Assembly: GCA_015487785.1 (NCBI GenBank)
Contig: WFPC01000020.1
Coordinates: 1 to 58,271 of the forward strand
Origin: Gammaproteobacteria bacterium
GTDB lineage: Bacteria; Pseudomonadota; Gammaproteobacteria; S012-40
DNA: 58,271 nt
Reading direction: 5' to 3'
This document shows, piece after piece, positions 42,600 to 53,552 of the stretch. Below the pieces are notes generated by a model. That model did no database searches. It saw only the letters and a list, made by a program, of their open reading frames with translations, and was not told where the DNA came from. How positions within the stretch are numbered: position 1 is the first letter of the stretch; every line of letters begins with the position of its first letter. Position numbers and translations under genes: made by a program.

Positions 42600-42728
42600 G
42601 GGCTTTAGCAAGGCATCTCTGACTTCGGCTATCGTCTGTCCGTACGGTCCTTGCAGAGACACCGGAGAAAACTGTGACCGTCTTCCCAGTTTGTCCGCCG
42701 CTTGCCACCAAGTGATACACTCGGAAAC

Positions 42729-44882
42729 ATGCTGACGCTGGTGGATTCTCTCGTGCCCTGGTTGAAGGTGCTGGATCGCTGCGGCCATCGCTATCTCCTG
42801 GTGCTGGCCGGCGAGGCGAGTTGGGGCCGGCGGCTGGCCAAGGACGTATTGCAGGAGCTGCGGCCTCGGGCGGTGTGGCTGGGAAATGCCGACGAGCCGG
42901 ATGTGGCGGCACAGGTATTGTCCGTGGCCCAGGCCGAACGCTTGCTGGGGCAGGAATGCGAAATTCTGGTATTCGATGCCCATACGGGTTTCTCCGCCGA
43001 TGCTTTCGGCCTGGCCAGCGGTTGTGTGCGCGGTGGGGGCCTGTTGCTGATGCTCACCCCGGAGCTGGCCCGCTGGCCCCGCCTGCCAGACCCGCAACAA
43101 CGCAAGCTGCTAGCCTGGCCCCGAACGCCAGGCGATGTTGCGGGGCGTTTTCTGACCCGGCTGGGACGCTTGCTGGCAAGCGGCGAGGATTGTATTGTGC
43201 TGAGGCAGTCTGCCCCCTGGCCCGGGCTGCCGCGCCTGGAGCCAGCGCCCGCGACCGCGCCGGTGGTGGCCGATCCCCATTGCCTCAGCGACGACCAGGC
43301 CCGTGCCGTGGAAGCCATTGTGAAGGTGGTGAGTGGTCACCGACGCCGTCCGTTGGTGCTGGATGCCGATCGTGGGCGGGGCAAGTCGGCGGCGTTGGGT
43401 ATCGCGGCGGCCAGGCTGCTGCAGCGCGGCGTGGGGCATATTCTGTTGACCGCTCCGCGCCGCCTGGCGGTGCATGCGGTATTCGAACAGGCCAGGCGGC
43501 TTTTGCCCGACGCCGAGATGCGTGGTGGCAGTCTCCATTGGCGCCAGGGTCGGTTGCAATTCCTGCCCCCCGATGAGCTGGCGGAAGACCGCCAGCCGGC
43601 CGATCTGCTGTTGGTGGACGAGGCGGCGGCATTGCCGGCACCCTTGCTGGAGCGTTTGTTGCGCGCCTATTCCCGTGCGGTTTTCGCCAGCACCGTGCAT
43701 GGCTATGAAGGCAGTGGCCGCAGCTTCGCCCTGCGCTTTCGTCGCCTGCTGGATCGGCACAGCCCGGGCTGGCGCGCCCTGCACCTGCACCAGCCCATAC
43801 GCTGGCGCGCGCACGATCCACTGGAAGCCTTCGTGTCTCGCGCCTTGTTGCTGGATGCCGAGCCGGTGTCGGCTCCGGCGGGCATGGAGCCGGCGGATTG
43901 TCGTCTGCAGCGGCTCGATGGTGATCGTTTGGCAGAGGACGAAGCCCTGCTGCGTCAGGTATTCTCTTTGCTTGTAAGTGCTCACTACCGAACTAAGCCA
44001 TCGGATCTTCATGGGTTGCTCGACAACCCCGATTTACAGGTGTTTGCTTTCGGCCCGCCCGGCGAGGCACTAGCCGTTGCGCTGGTGGTGGCCGAGGGTG
44101 GATTGCCGCCGGAGCTGGCCGAGGCTATCTATCGGGGGCAGCGGCGGGTGCAGGGGCATTTGCTGGCTCAGTCGCTGGCGGCCCACCTGGACCTGGTGCA
44201 AGGTCCGGGGTTGCGCCTGGCGCGGGTGATGCGCATTGCCGTGCATCCTCGCCTTCAGGGGCGGGGGCTGGGTTCTGGCCTGTTGACCCAGCTGGGCGAC
44301 TGGGCCGAGGCGCAGGGTTTCGAAGCCCTTGGCGCCAGTTTCGGCGCCAACCGCTCCCTGCTGCGTTTCTGGCGCCGCGGGGGCTTGGACGTGCTGCGCT
44401 TGGGCTTTCGCCGCGAGCACAGCAGCGGTGAGCACTCGGTGCTGATGCTCAAGCCCTTGTGTCCGGTGGCCGAGGGCTTGTTTCGCAGCGCCCGCGCCGG
44501 GCTCGGTCGGCGTTTGTCTTATGAACTGGCCGAGCCCCTGTGCGAACTCGACCCCTGGCTGGCAGCCGACCTGCTGCGCGGCAGCGCCGGCAAGAGCCTG
44601 CGGCTGGATGCCGCCGATCGTCGCCAGCTCGAGGCCTTCGCCCGGCACCGGCGAGGCTACGAGGTCTGCATGCCCAGTCTGCACCAGGCCGCTCTCGGCA
44701 TACTCACGGCGCGGCACGATCCCTTGAGTGACGATCAGCGCGCCCTGCTGGTGGCCAAGTTGCTGCAACGGCGTCGCTGGGACGAAACCGCTACCCTGCT
44801 GGGGCATGCCGGTCGGGCCGCCGTGGTGGCCGCCTTGCGGGAAGCTTTCGTCCGTGTGCTGGATGCGACAGCCGTATCTTGA
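42729..44882 (+). CDS. tmcA: tRNA(Met) cytidine acetyltransferase TmcA
   Basis: Makes N4-acetylcytidine at the wobble base of elongator tRNA-Met using acetyl-CoA and ATP. It has 717 residues. An N-terminal Rossmann-like domain is followed by an ATPase/helicase-like module with Walker A DADRGRGKSAALG (near residue 218) and LLLVDEAAALPAPLL (Walker B). The GNAT acetyltransferase domain has MRIAVHPRLQGRGLGSGLL (acetyl-CoA loop, near residue 502) and FGANRSLLRFW, and a C-terminal helical tRNA-binding tail completes it. ATG 42729 is preferred over the earlier TTG 42702. It is divergent from the exported His/Lys-rich gene. Confidence 0.95.
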   Translation: MLTLVDSLVPWLKVLDRCGHRYLLVLAGEASWGRRLAKDVLQELRPRAVWLGNADEPDVAAQVLSVAQAERLLGQECEILVFDAHTGFSADAFGLASGCVRGGGLLLMLTPELARWPRLPDPQQRKLLAWPRTPGDVAGRFLTRLGRLLASGEDCIVLRQSAPWPGLPRLEPAPATAPVVADPHCLSDDQARAVEAIVKVVSGHRRRPLVLDADRGRGKSAALGIAAARLLQRGVGHILLTAPRRLAVHAVFEQARRLLPDAEMRGGSLHWRQGRLQFLPPDELAEDRQPADLLLVDEAAALPAPLLERLLRAYSRAVFASTVHGYEGSGRSFALRFRRLLDRHSPGWRALHLHQPIRWRAHDPLEAFVSRALLLDAEPVSAPAGMEPADCRLQRLDGDRLAEDEALLRQVFSLLVSAHYRTKPSDLHGLLDNPDLQVFAFGPPGEALAVALVVAEGGLPPELAEAIYRGQRRVQGHLLAQSLAAHLDLVQGPGLRLARVMRIAVHPRLQGRGLGSGLLTQLGDWAEAQGFEALGASFGANRSLLRFWRRGGLDVLRLGFRREHSSGEHSVLMLKPLCPVAEGLFRSARAGLGRRLSYELAEPLCELDPWLAADLLRGSAGKSLRLDAADRRQLEAFARHRRGYEVCMPSLHQAALGILTARHDPLSDDQRALLVAKLLQRRRWDETATLLGHAGRAAVVAALREAFVRVLDATAVS

Positions 44883-44959
44883 AGTGTATTTTTGATCCAA
44901 GTCCGTACCTTACCCATCAAATACCTAGCAAACTTCCTGCTTTTTTAACCGAGAAAAAC

Positions 44960-44986
44960 TAAAGGTTATTCAATACCCGTCGACAA
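44960..44986 (+). promoter_or_regulatory. sigma28 (FliA)-type promoter
   Basis: TAAAGGTT (44960-44967), 11 bases, then GTCGACAA (44979-44986). The FliA consensus is TAAAGTTT-N11-GCCGATAA, so the match is 7/8 and 6/8 with exact spacing. It lies about 90 bases before the ATG of the broken chemoreceptor gene, the class of gene that sigma28 normally drives. The rest of the 44883-45074 gap shows no clear riboswitch. Confidence 0.65.
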
Positions 44987-45074
44987 CCGGGGTTATGCAC
45001 GGGAGAGTGCGATGTCTGCTTGCTCTCGAGGCTGTTCAATGAGTTGGTCTGGCTGACAAAAAGGAGGTTTAACA

Positions 45075-46237
45075 ATGAAACTCACGGTTCAGAGCAAGTT
45101 ACTGATGGGGTTTGGGGCGTATTGGCCATGATCGGGCTGGTATCATCGATCAATTTCGTGATGATGAACCGTATTGCCACGCAGGAGCAGCGCTTGATGG
45201 ATTTGCGCATGCCCACCGTGATCGCGGGGCTGGAGCTGGCCGATGGGGTGCATTTGTCGCTGGCGGGCCTGCGGGGTTACATGATTTTGGATAAGGAGCC
45301 GGCAGCGGCTGAAAAGTTCAAGGCCGAGCGGCAGTCGGGCTGGGCCCTGATCGATCAGGCCGTGGCCAAGATGGAAGGCTACTCCCGTCACTGGACCGAT
45401 CCCGCCAATGTGCAAAAACTGGCCGAGTTGAAAGAACTCATCGCCGCGTTTCGTACGGCCCAGCAGGAAGTGGAGGATATTGCCCATACGCCGGAGAATA
45501 TTCCCGCCTTCAAGATGCTGCTAACCGAGGCCGCGCCCCGTGCGGCCCAGATCGTGGCATCGCTTACGGCCATCATCGATGAGGAATCACGCCTGGAGGC
45601 CACGCCGGAGCGCAAACGCCTGCTGAAACTGTTGGCCGACAGCCGGGGTTCCTTCGCCATGGGGTTGACCAATATCCGAGCCTATCTGCTTTCCGGGGAT
45701 ACGCGCTTTGCCGACAATTTCCGCAACAAATGGGCGCTCAATGAGACGCGCTTCGAGCAGTTGTCGCACATGACGGGGCTGTTCAATGCCACCCAGGCCA
45801 AGGCCTGGAGAATCTATGTGACCGAGCGGCAGGCATTTGCTCCCCTGCCGCCGAAGATGTTCGCGTTGCGTGCGGGCAAGGACTGGAATCTGGCCAATTA
45901 TTGGCTGGGTACCAAGGCCGCGCCCAAGGCGGCCGCCATCATGGGTGTCTTGGCCGATATGCGGGCCTCGCAGGAGCGGCTGGCAAGCCAGGATGCGGCC
46001 GCGCTGGCCAGCGATTCACATACCATGGAAGTCGCCATGGCGGTTGGTACATTGTTGGTGCTGGGACTTGGCTTGGTGATAGCCCTGTTCATCAGCCGCC
46101 TGGTCACGCGGCCGTTGAAGGCCGTGGTCGAGCGAGCCAAGGCCATTGCCGGTGCCGATCTCAGCGGGGTGGATCTGTTGGTCAAGGGGCGGGACGAGTT
46201 GGCGGAGCTGGTGGGACGTTTCCGCTTGAGTGCCTGA
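45075..46237 (+). pseudogene. Methyl-accepting chemotaxis protein remnant (frameshifted and truncated)
   Basis: The proper start is ATG 45075 behind AAAGGAGG, giving MKLTVQSKLLMGFGA, a standard receptor N-terminus. That frame hits TGA after 18 codons. The continuation (VLAMIGLVSSINFVMMNRIA) is in another frame; one missing base near 45115-45122 would restore it. The remaining frame encodes a ~290-residue helical periplasmic sensor, a second transmembrane helix (AMAVGTLLVLGLGLVIALFI) and most of a HAMP domain (PLKAVVERAKAIAGADLSGVD...GRDELAEL). It stops at GRFRLSA with no methylation helices or signalling hairpin. With two independent lesions it cannot signal to CheA as it stands. Confidence 0.8.
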
Positions 46238-46337
46238 GCCGGTCATGCGCGGTGCATGGAGGCGCCGTCATTTTTCAGCCTGGGGGCGCTGGTTGTGGCC
46301 GCGGGTTTGCCGGTTCCCGGGATGCGGGTGGCGATGT

Positions 46338-47345
46338 CTAGGGATCGCTGGCGCAACGGAAGCCCACGTCTTCCCCGGCCATGCGGGGATCGGCGTACTG
46401 GCGGGTGGCGCCGCGAAAGAAATAGCTCAGGGCATAGTGGCCCACGCCACCGCCACCGCCGCGGATGACCTTGAGTTTCTTGCCGTAGTTTTCGCTCTGG
46501 TAGTCGCTGCCGGGGTAGGGTTGATACCAGGAGTCGGTCCATTCCCATACATTGCCGCCCATGTCGTAGGCGCCATAGGGCGACTTGTTGTGCGGATAGG
46601 CGCCCACCGGGGCGATGCCGTCTTCCCATTCGCTGTCGTCACCGGTATTGGTAATGGCGGTGTCCCAGTCGTTGCCCCAGGGAAATTCCAGGCCATTGGG
46701 ACCGCGTGCGGCCTTTTCCCATTCGGCCTCGGTGGGCAGGCGCTTGCCCAGCCATTGGCAGTAGTCGTGGGCGTATTGCCAGGAAATTCCGGTGACCGGA
46801 AACGGATCGCGCTTTTTCTGCTCTTCGACCATCGCCGCCATCAGTTCCTCGCGCGACATGCTGCGGGTGTCCATGTCCAGCCTGAAGTGGTCGGCGGCGA
46901 TCATGCGCAGGCGGTCCATGTCCATGGTGCGGGCCTCCTCCATGGTGAGGCCGTAGCCATTGTGACCCCATTCCCAGGGCAGCAGGCGGTCGGTGGCCAG
47001 GATGAAGCGCTTGAATTGGATGTTGCTGACTTCATAAGCGTCGATCTTGAAGGCATCGAGGTAGACGGTATGTTGTGGGTGTTCGTCGAGGAACAGGGGT
47101 GCGGGAAAGCCGTAGCGTTGTTGCAGGCCTTCGGTGTCGGTGCGGTTGCTGCCCATGATGAATTCACCGGCGGGCACCAGTACCATGGGCATGTCGTCGA
47201 TGATCCCGGCCGGCCTGGTACCGTTGCCGGATTTGGCTGCCTGCGTTGGAGGCTGGGTCGTGGGGGGGCTTGTTTGGGGGGCGGTGTTGCGGTCGCAGGC
47301 GACCAGGGCCAGGGTGGCGAGACAAAGGAGCGACAGTCGTGACAT
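46338..47345 (-). CDS. SUMF1/formylglycine-generating-enzyme-fold lipoprotein
   Basis: A 335-residue exported lipoprotein. The signal peptide MSRLSLLCLATLALVAC ends in a lipobox, and a Thr/Pro/Gln-rich linker follows. From about residue 55 it carries the SUMF1 (FGE-sulfatase) domain: MVLVPAGEFIMGS, DEHPQHTVYLDAFKIDAYEVSN, WGKRLPTEAEWEKAARG-like WLGKRLPTEAEWEKAA, YGAYDMGGNVWEW and a C-terminal VGFRCA. Only some members are true formylglycine-generating enzymes; the paired catalytic cysteines are not evident here, so a structural or cofactor-related role is likelier. The start at 47345 was chosen for the signal peptide. Confidence 0.88.
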   Translation of the reverse strand: MSRLSLLCLATLALVACDRNTAPQTSPPTTQPPTQAAKSGNGTRPAGIIDDMPMVLVPAGEFIMGSNRTDTEGLQQRYGFPAPLFLDEHPQHTVYLDAFKIDAYEVSNIQFKRFILATDRLLPWEWGHNGYGLTMEEARTMDMDRLRMIAADHFRLDMDTRSMSREELMAAMVEEQKKRDPFPVTGISWQYAHDYCQWLGKRLPTEAEWEKAARGPNGLEFPWGNDWDTAITNTGDDSEWEDGIAPVGAYPHNKSPYGAYDMGGNVWEWTDSWYQPYPGSDYQSENYGKKLKVIRGGGGGVGHYALSYFFRGATRQYADPRMAGEDVGFRCASDP

Positions 47346-47404
47346 GGCGGTTCCGGTTGCGATGAACGAAGCGGGCATTATAGCCCGATTTGCCGCCGGC
47401 GGAA

Positions 47405-48817
47405 TCAGGCCCGTTGCTGGGATGACTTGTTATGGGTCGTACCGGCGCTGGCGGGGAAGCGGACTTCCACCCGCAGGCCACCCAGTGGTGCAGTCTGCAG
47501 GCTCATGCGTGCGCCATGCAGATCGGCGATGCGGTTGACGATGGACAGTCCCAGGCCGCTGCCGGAGGGCTTGGTGCCCAGGCGGCGGTAGAAGCGCTTG
47601 AACACTTGTTCGCGATCTTCCGGCGGAATGCCGGGGCCACTGTCGTCCACGCAGAGCACGATTTCATGGGTTTTTTCGTCGCGTTCGATGACGATTTCCA
47701 CGATACCGTGTTCCGGTGTGTAACGAATGGCGTTGTCCACCAGGTTGCGTACCAGCACGTTGATGGAGTCGGGGTTGCCATCGATGAATTTGCCCCGCGT
47801 GGCCGACAGGCTGATCTCGATGTTCTTTTCCATTGCCAGAGGGGCCTCGTCGCTGATTACCGCCTCGGCGCTGATGAAGAGATCCAGGGGGCGGACCTTG
47901 GTCAGGCCGCTGTCGGGGTCCAGGCGAGCCAGTGTGAGCAGTTGTTCCACCAGGCGGGTGGCGCGGTTGACGCCGCGCACCACTTGGCGTACAGCCTGCT
48001 GTTGTTCTTCGGGGTCTTGCGCCTGCAGGGCGATTTCGGCGTGGGTCTTGAGGGCGGCCAGGGGCGTGCGCAGTTCGTGGGCGGCATCGGAAGTGAAGCG
48101 CCGCTCGCTGTCGAAGGCGGCGCGCATTTGTTTCACCAGCCGGTTAAGGGCCTGGGTCAGCGGGCGTACTTCGCGTGGCACACGGTCGTCGTCGATGGGG
48201 CGCAACTCATTGGGTTTGCGCCGCATCAGGCGTTCGGCCAGGCGTTGCAGGGGCGCCAGGCTCTGCGCCACGCTGGCCCACACGCCAAAGAACAACAGCG
48301 GCAGGCTGAGCAACAGGGGGATGAGCAGTTGCAGCATGAGCTTGAGCACCAGCTCGTGGCGAAAGGTCTTTTGCTCACCCACCAGTACGCGGATGCTGTT
48401 GTCGTCCGACTGAATGGCGTACAGCCGCCATTGCTTGTCGTGAAGCCTGATCTCGCTGAAGCCGGCGTTTTGCTTGGTCAGGGGAGTGAGAGGCGCGTTT
48501 TTGGTGCGCAGGGCGAGAAAACTGTTGTTGACCCATACCTGCAGCAAAATGGCCTTGGAGAGGGTCAGCTCGTGATCCCAGATGTTTTCGTCGATCACTT
48601 CGCCGGTGCCGGCAAAATCACTCAGCAGTTTCTGCTCCAGGGCCTCGTGACGGCTCATCTCCAGCAGGGCGCGGCCGGTCTGGGCCAGGTGGGCGTCGAG
48701 CAGATTGTCCAGTTCGCGGTGGGTATCGTAGTAACTGGCTACCGCGGCCAGTACCCAGATCACCACCGTGACCGGCAGCAGGATCCAGAGCAGTCGTCGC
48801 CGCAGGGAAGGGACCAT
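47405..48817 (-). CDS. Sensor histidine kinase, QseC/PmrB-like
   Basis: A 470-residue membrane kinase. Two transmembrane helices (about 8-27 and 160-182) flank a ~130-residue periplasmic sensor with segments typical of the 2CSK-N domain of QseC-type kinases. A HAMP region follows, then the HisKA domain with the phospho-accepting His247 in SDAAHELRTPLAAL. The HATPase domain shows VRNLVDNAIRYTP (N box), DDSGPGIPPEDREQVFKRFYR (G1/F) and GSGLGLSIV (G2). All motifs are intact. The ATG overlaps the response regulator stop by one base, so the pair is co-translated. Confidence 0.93.
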   Translation of the reverse strand: MVPSLRRRLLWILLPVTVVIWVLAAVASYYDTHRELDNLLDAHLAQTGRALLEMSRHEALEQKLLSDFAGTGEVIDENIWDHELTLSKAILLQVWVNNSFLALRTKNAPLTPLTKQNAGFSEIRLHDKQWRLYAIQSDDNSIRVLVGEQKTFRHELVLKLMLQLLIPLLLSLPLLFFGVWASVAQSLAPLQRLAERLMRRKPNELRPIDDDRVPREVRPLTQALNRLVKQMRAAFDSERRFTSDAAHELRTPLAALKTHAEIALQAQDPEEQQQAVRQVVRGVNRATRLVEQLLTLARLDPDSGLTKVRPLDLFISAEAVISDEAPLAMEKNIEISLSATRGKFIDGNPDSINVLVRNLVDNAIRYTPEHGIVEIVIERDEKTHEIVLCVDDSGPGIPPEDREQVFKRFYRRLGTKPSGSGLGLSIVNRIADLHGARMSLQTAPLGGLRVEVRFPASAGTTHNKSSQQRA

Positions 48818-49476
48818 CAGGGCTTGTCGATGATGTAGCCGACGCCGCGAATGGTGCGAATGAGCTCGGAGCCCAGCTTCTTGCGCAAGTGGTGGATATG
48901 TACTTCCACCGTATTACTCTCCACTTCGTTGTTCCAGGCATAGAGGCCTTCCTCCAGGCGGCTGCGAGACATCACCTTGCCACGGTTTTCCAGCAACAGC
49001 TGCAGAATGGTGTATTCCCGCGGCGAAATGTCCACTGGCTCGTCGTCCTTGCTGACCGAGTGGGAGGCGGGGTCGAGCTTGATGTTATTGTGCTCTATCA
49101 CCGGGTTGCTGCGGCCACCGCGGCGTCGCAGCAGGGCGCGTATGCGAGCCCCCAATTCCCCCAGATCGAAGGGTTTGGTGAGATAGTCGTCGGCGCCGCT
49201 GTCGAGACCGGTGACCCGGTCTTCCACGGTGTCCATGGCGGTGAGGATGATCACCGGCATGTCGTTGCCCTTGGCGCGCAGGTCCTTGAGTACCTCCAGG
49301 CCAGGTTTCTTGGGCAGGCCCAGGTCCAGCACCATGAGTTCGTAGTTGTTGGTCATCAGCGCGGTGTCGGCGGCTTCGCCGTCCTCCACCCAGTCCACCG
49401 CATAGCCCTCCTGTTTCAGGCCGGTCTGGATGCCCTCGCCCAGCAGGTGGTCGTCTTCCACGATCAGAATGCGCAT
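48817..49476 (-). CDS. OmpR/QseB-family response regulator
   Basis: A 219-residue two-domain regulator. The receiver domain has the acidic pair in VEDDH, phospho-acceptor Asp51 in LMVLDLGLP, the Thr of LTAMD and Lys of TKPF. The C-terminal winged helix ends LRKKLGSELIRTIRGVGYII, as in OmpR-type DNA-binding domains. Start ATG 49476 is preceded by AGGAG on the minus strand; an upstream extension of the open frame is not supported. The gene is divergent from clpB, and the ligand of its partner kinase cannot be told from sequence. Confidence 0.94.
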   Translation of the reverse strand: MRILIVEDDHLLGEGIQTGLKQEGYAVDWVEDGEAADTALMTNNYELMVLDLGLPKKPGLEVLKDLRAKGNDMPVIILTAMDTVEDRVTGLDSGADDYLTKPFDLGELGARIRALLRRRGGRSNPVIEHNNIKLDPASHSVSKDDEPVDISPREYTILQLLLENRGKVMSRSRLEEGLYAWNNEVESNTVEVHIHHLRKKLGSELIRTIRGVGYIIDKP

Positions 49477-49524
49477 GTGAGTCTCCTGTGTAACCCCCAC
49501 TATAACGGCTTTTCCCGCCTGCGA

Positions 49525-49553
49525 CTTGAACTCCGCCAGGCCCGCCCCCATGT
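49525..49553 (+). promoter_or_regulatory. sigma32 (RpoH) heat-shock promoter of clpB
   Basis: CTTGAAC (49525-49531), 14 bases, then CCCCATGT (49546-49553). The RpoH consensus is CTTGAAA with a 13-14 base spacer and CCCCATnT, so only one position differs. It lies 39 bases before the clpB ATG, which gives a short leader, and points away from the response regulator gene. Confidence 0.88.
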
Positions 49554-49591
49554 CTGCGGATAGATCAAACGAACCGATGCGGGGAACACAC

Positions 49592-52186
<2,595 letters not shown>

Positions 52187-52211
52187 ACCTGATCGGCATA
52201 GAGCGGCCGAC

Positions 52212-52239
52212 AACGGCACCCCTGGGGGTGCCGTTTTTT
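52212..52239 (+). terminator. Intrinsic terminator of clpB
   Basis: Arms AACGGCACCCC (52212-52222) and GGGGTGCCGTT (52225-52235) form an 11-bp GC-rich stem (the innermost pairs open to give a normal loop), followed by an uninterrupted T-run at 52234-52239. It lies 25 bases after the clpB stop and marks the boundary to the CRISPR-associated region. Confidence 0.92.
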
Positions 52240-52306
52240 ATTTACGTCTCGAAAACCGGCGAAACGGGCAGCCGCCTTGATTTTGCATAGAAGAGGAAAA
52301 CCCTTG

Positions 52307-52331
52307 CACCGCACAGTGCGGTGTTTGTCTT
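52307..52331 (+). terminator. Second terminator-like hairpin
   Basis: CACCGCA (52307-52313) and TGCGGTG (52317-52323) form a 7-bp stem with a 3-base loop, followed by TTTGTCTT. It is weaker than the clpB terminator. It may insulate the WYL gene from clpB readthrough, or be part of an upstream leader. The rest of 52187-52516 has no coding signal. Confidence 0.45.
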
Positions 52332-52420
52332 GAGGACCGGGCTGGTCTGGAGGTGCCCATTTCTAGGCGGTTGCACATAAGAAGAATGTTCATGTCGTCC
52401 TGAAATCTGGTGGAGGGGTG

Positions 52421-52458
52421 ATAAACACAGGAAGATAACCCTTTGGTTGTATGTTTAT
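52421..52458. promoter_or_regulatory. Candidate operator upstream of the WYL regulator
   Basis: ATAAACA (52421-52427) and TGTTTAT (52452-52458) form a perfect inverted repeat whose centres are 31 bases apart, about three turns of DNA, so both half-sites face the same side. It ends 58 bases before the WYL gene ATG in an AT-rich patch. Autoregulation by the dimeric WYL protein is the inference; seven-base repeats can also occur by chance. Confidence 0.4.
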
Positions 52459-52516
52459 GAGGGACGTTGCCTGGCAAAATGCTTTATGCGGGCATGGTTA
52501 TGGCCCGGGAGAAGGC

Positions 52517-53503
52517 ATGAACCGATTCGACCGCATCTATCAGCTACACCGGCTGTTACTCAATGCCCGTCGGCCGTTGTCCATGGCCGTGCTCGAAGAG
52601 CGCATGGCGTGCTCCCGTGCCACAATCAAGCGCGTCATCCAGGAAATGCGTCTGTATTTGCACGCACCTATAGAATACAACCGTGAACACAATGGCTATC
52701 ATTACGACCATAGCCAATCCGTTCATCCCTATGAATTACCCGGCCTGTGGTTCAATGCCTCTGAATTACACGCCTTGTTGACGGTGCAACAGCTTCTTGC
52801 GGAAGTACAGCCCGGCTTGCTGGAACCCCACCTTGTACCCCTTCGCAGACGAATCGAAGCCATACTTGCCTCCGAGTCTCTTGTTCCCGGAGATATCGCT
52901 CGGCGCGTGCGCATACTGCGCCTGGCCGCGCGTCCGGCTGGCAGGCACTTCCAGACCGTTGCAGATACCTTGATGCAACGCCGTCGGCTTTCCATCCGTT
53001 ACCACGCAAGGGCGAGAGACCAAGTCAGCGAGCGCATCGTCTCACCCCAGCGCCTGGTGCATTATCGTGACAATTGGTACCTGGACGCCTGGTGCCACCA
53101 GCGCAACGGTTTGCGCACCTTCTCCCTGGACCGCATCCAGAAAGCGCGAGCACTCGAGCAACCGGCACAGGATCTGGAAGACGCCGCGCTGGACCGCTAT
53201 CTATCTGCCTCCTATGGGATTTTTTCTGGAGAACCCTCTTCCATCGCGGTGCTTCGCTTCACCCCCGAACGGGCCCGCTGGGTGGCCGACGAACGCTGGC
53301 ACCCCCAGCAACAAGGTCGTTTCCTGCCGGATGGGCACTTCGAACTGCGCATTCCCTACAGTGACCCCCGGGAGTTGATCATGGATATTCTGAGATATGG
53401 GCCGGACGTGGAAGTCGTCGCGCCGGTATCACTGCGCCAACAGGTCGCCGAGCGATTGCATGCCGCGCTCGCCCATTACGAAAGAGACGGGTACAAAATT
53501 TGA
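52517..53503 (+). CDS. WYL-domain transcriptional regulator
   Basis: A 328-residue regulator. The N-terminal helix-turn-helix (FDRIYQLHRLLLNARRPLSMAVLEERMACSRATIKRVIQEMR) is of the HTH_11/DeoR-like kind. The WYL domain covers about residues 135-215, with LSIRYHARA, SPQRLVHYRDNWYLDAWCH and RTFSLDRI; the C-terminal WCX extension is RFTPERARWVADERW and beyond. Such proteins regulate phage-defence and CRISPR loci, sensing nucleic acid or other ligands. ATG 52517 has GGGAGAAGG upstream. It is the first gene of a run leading to cas3 and csx17, so it may control the cas operon. Confidence 0.9.
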   Translation: MNRFDRIYQLHRLLLNARRPLSMAVLEERMACSRATIKRVIQEMRLYLHAPIEYNREHNGYHYDHSQSVHPYELPGLWFNASELHALLTVQQLLAEVQPGLLEPHLVPLRRRIEAILASESLVPGDIARRVRILRLAARPAGRHFQTVADTLMQRRRLSIRYHARARDQVSERIVSPQRLVHYRDNWYLDAWCHQRNGLRTFSLDRIQKARALEQPAQDLEDAALDRYLSASYGIFSGEPSSIAVLRFTPERARWVADERWHPQQQGRFLPDGHFELRIPYSDPRELIMDILRYGPDVEVVAPVSLRQQVAERLHAALAHYERDGYKI

Positions 53504-53552
53504 GCCACCGGCCATGGTATATCAGGATGGATCCAACGCAAGGAGCAGACCC

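Noticed and set aside
42600-43100. N-terminal extension of the exported His/Lys-rich protein to 398 residues.
   Set aside because: The extension runs antisense into tmcA and would bury the signal peptide, which begins properly at 42599.
44883-45074. Leader of the chemoreceptor remnant examined for a cyclic-di-GMP riboswitch.
   Set aside because: No conserved GEMM core or matching stem pattern could be found; only the sigma28-like promoter is supported.
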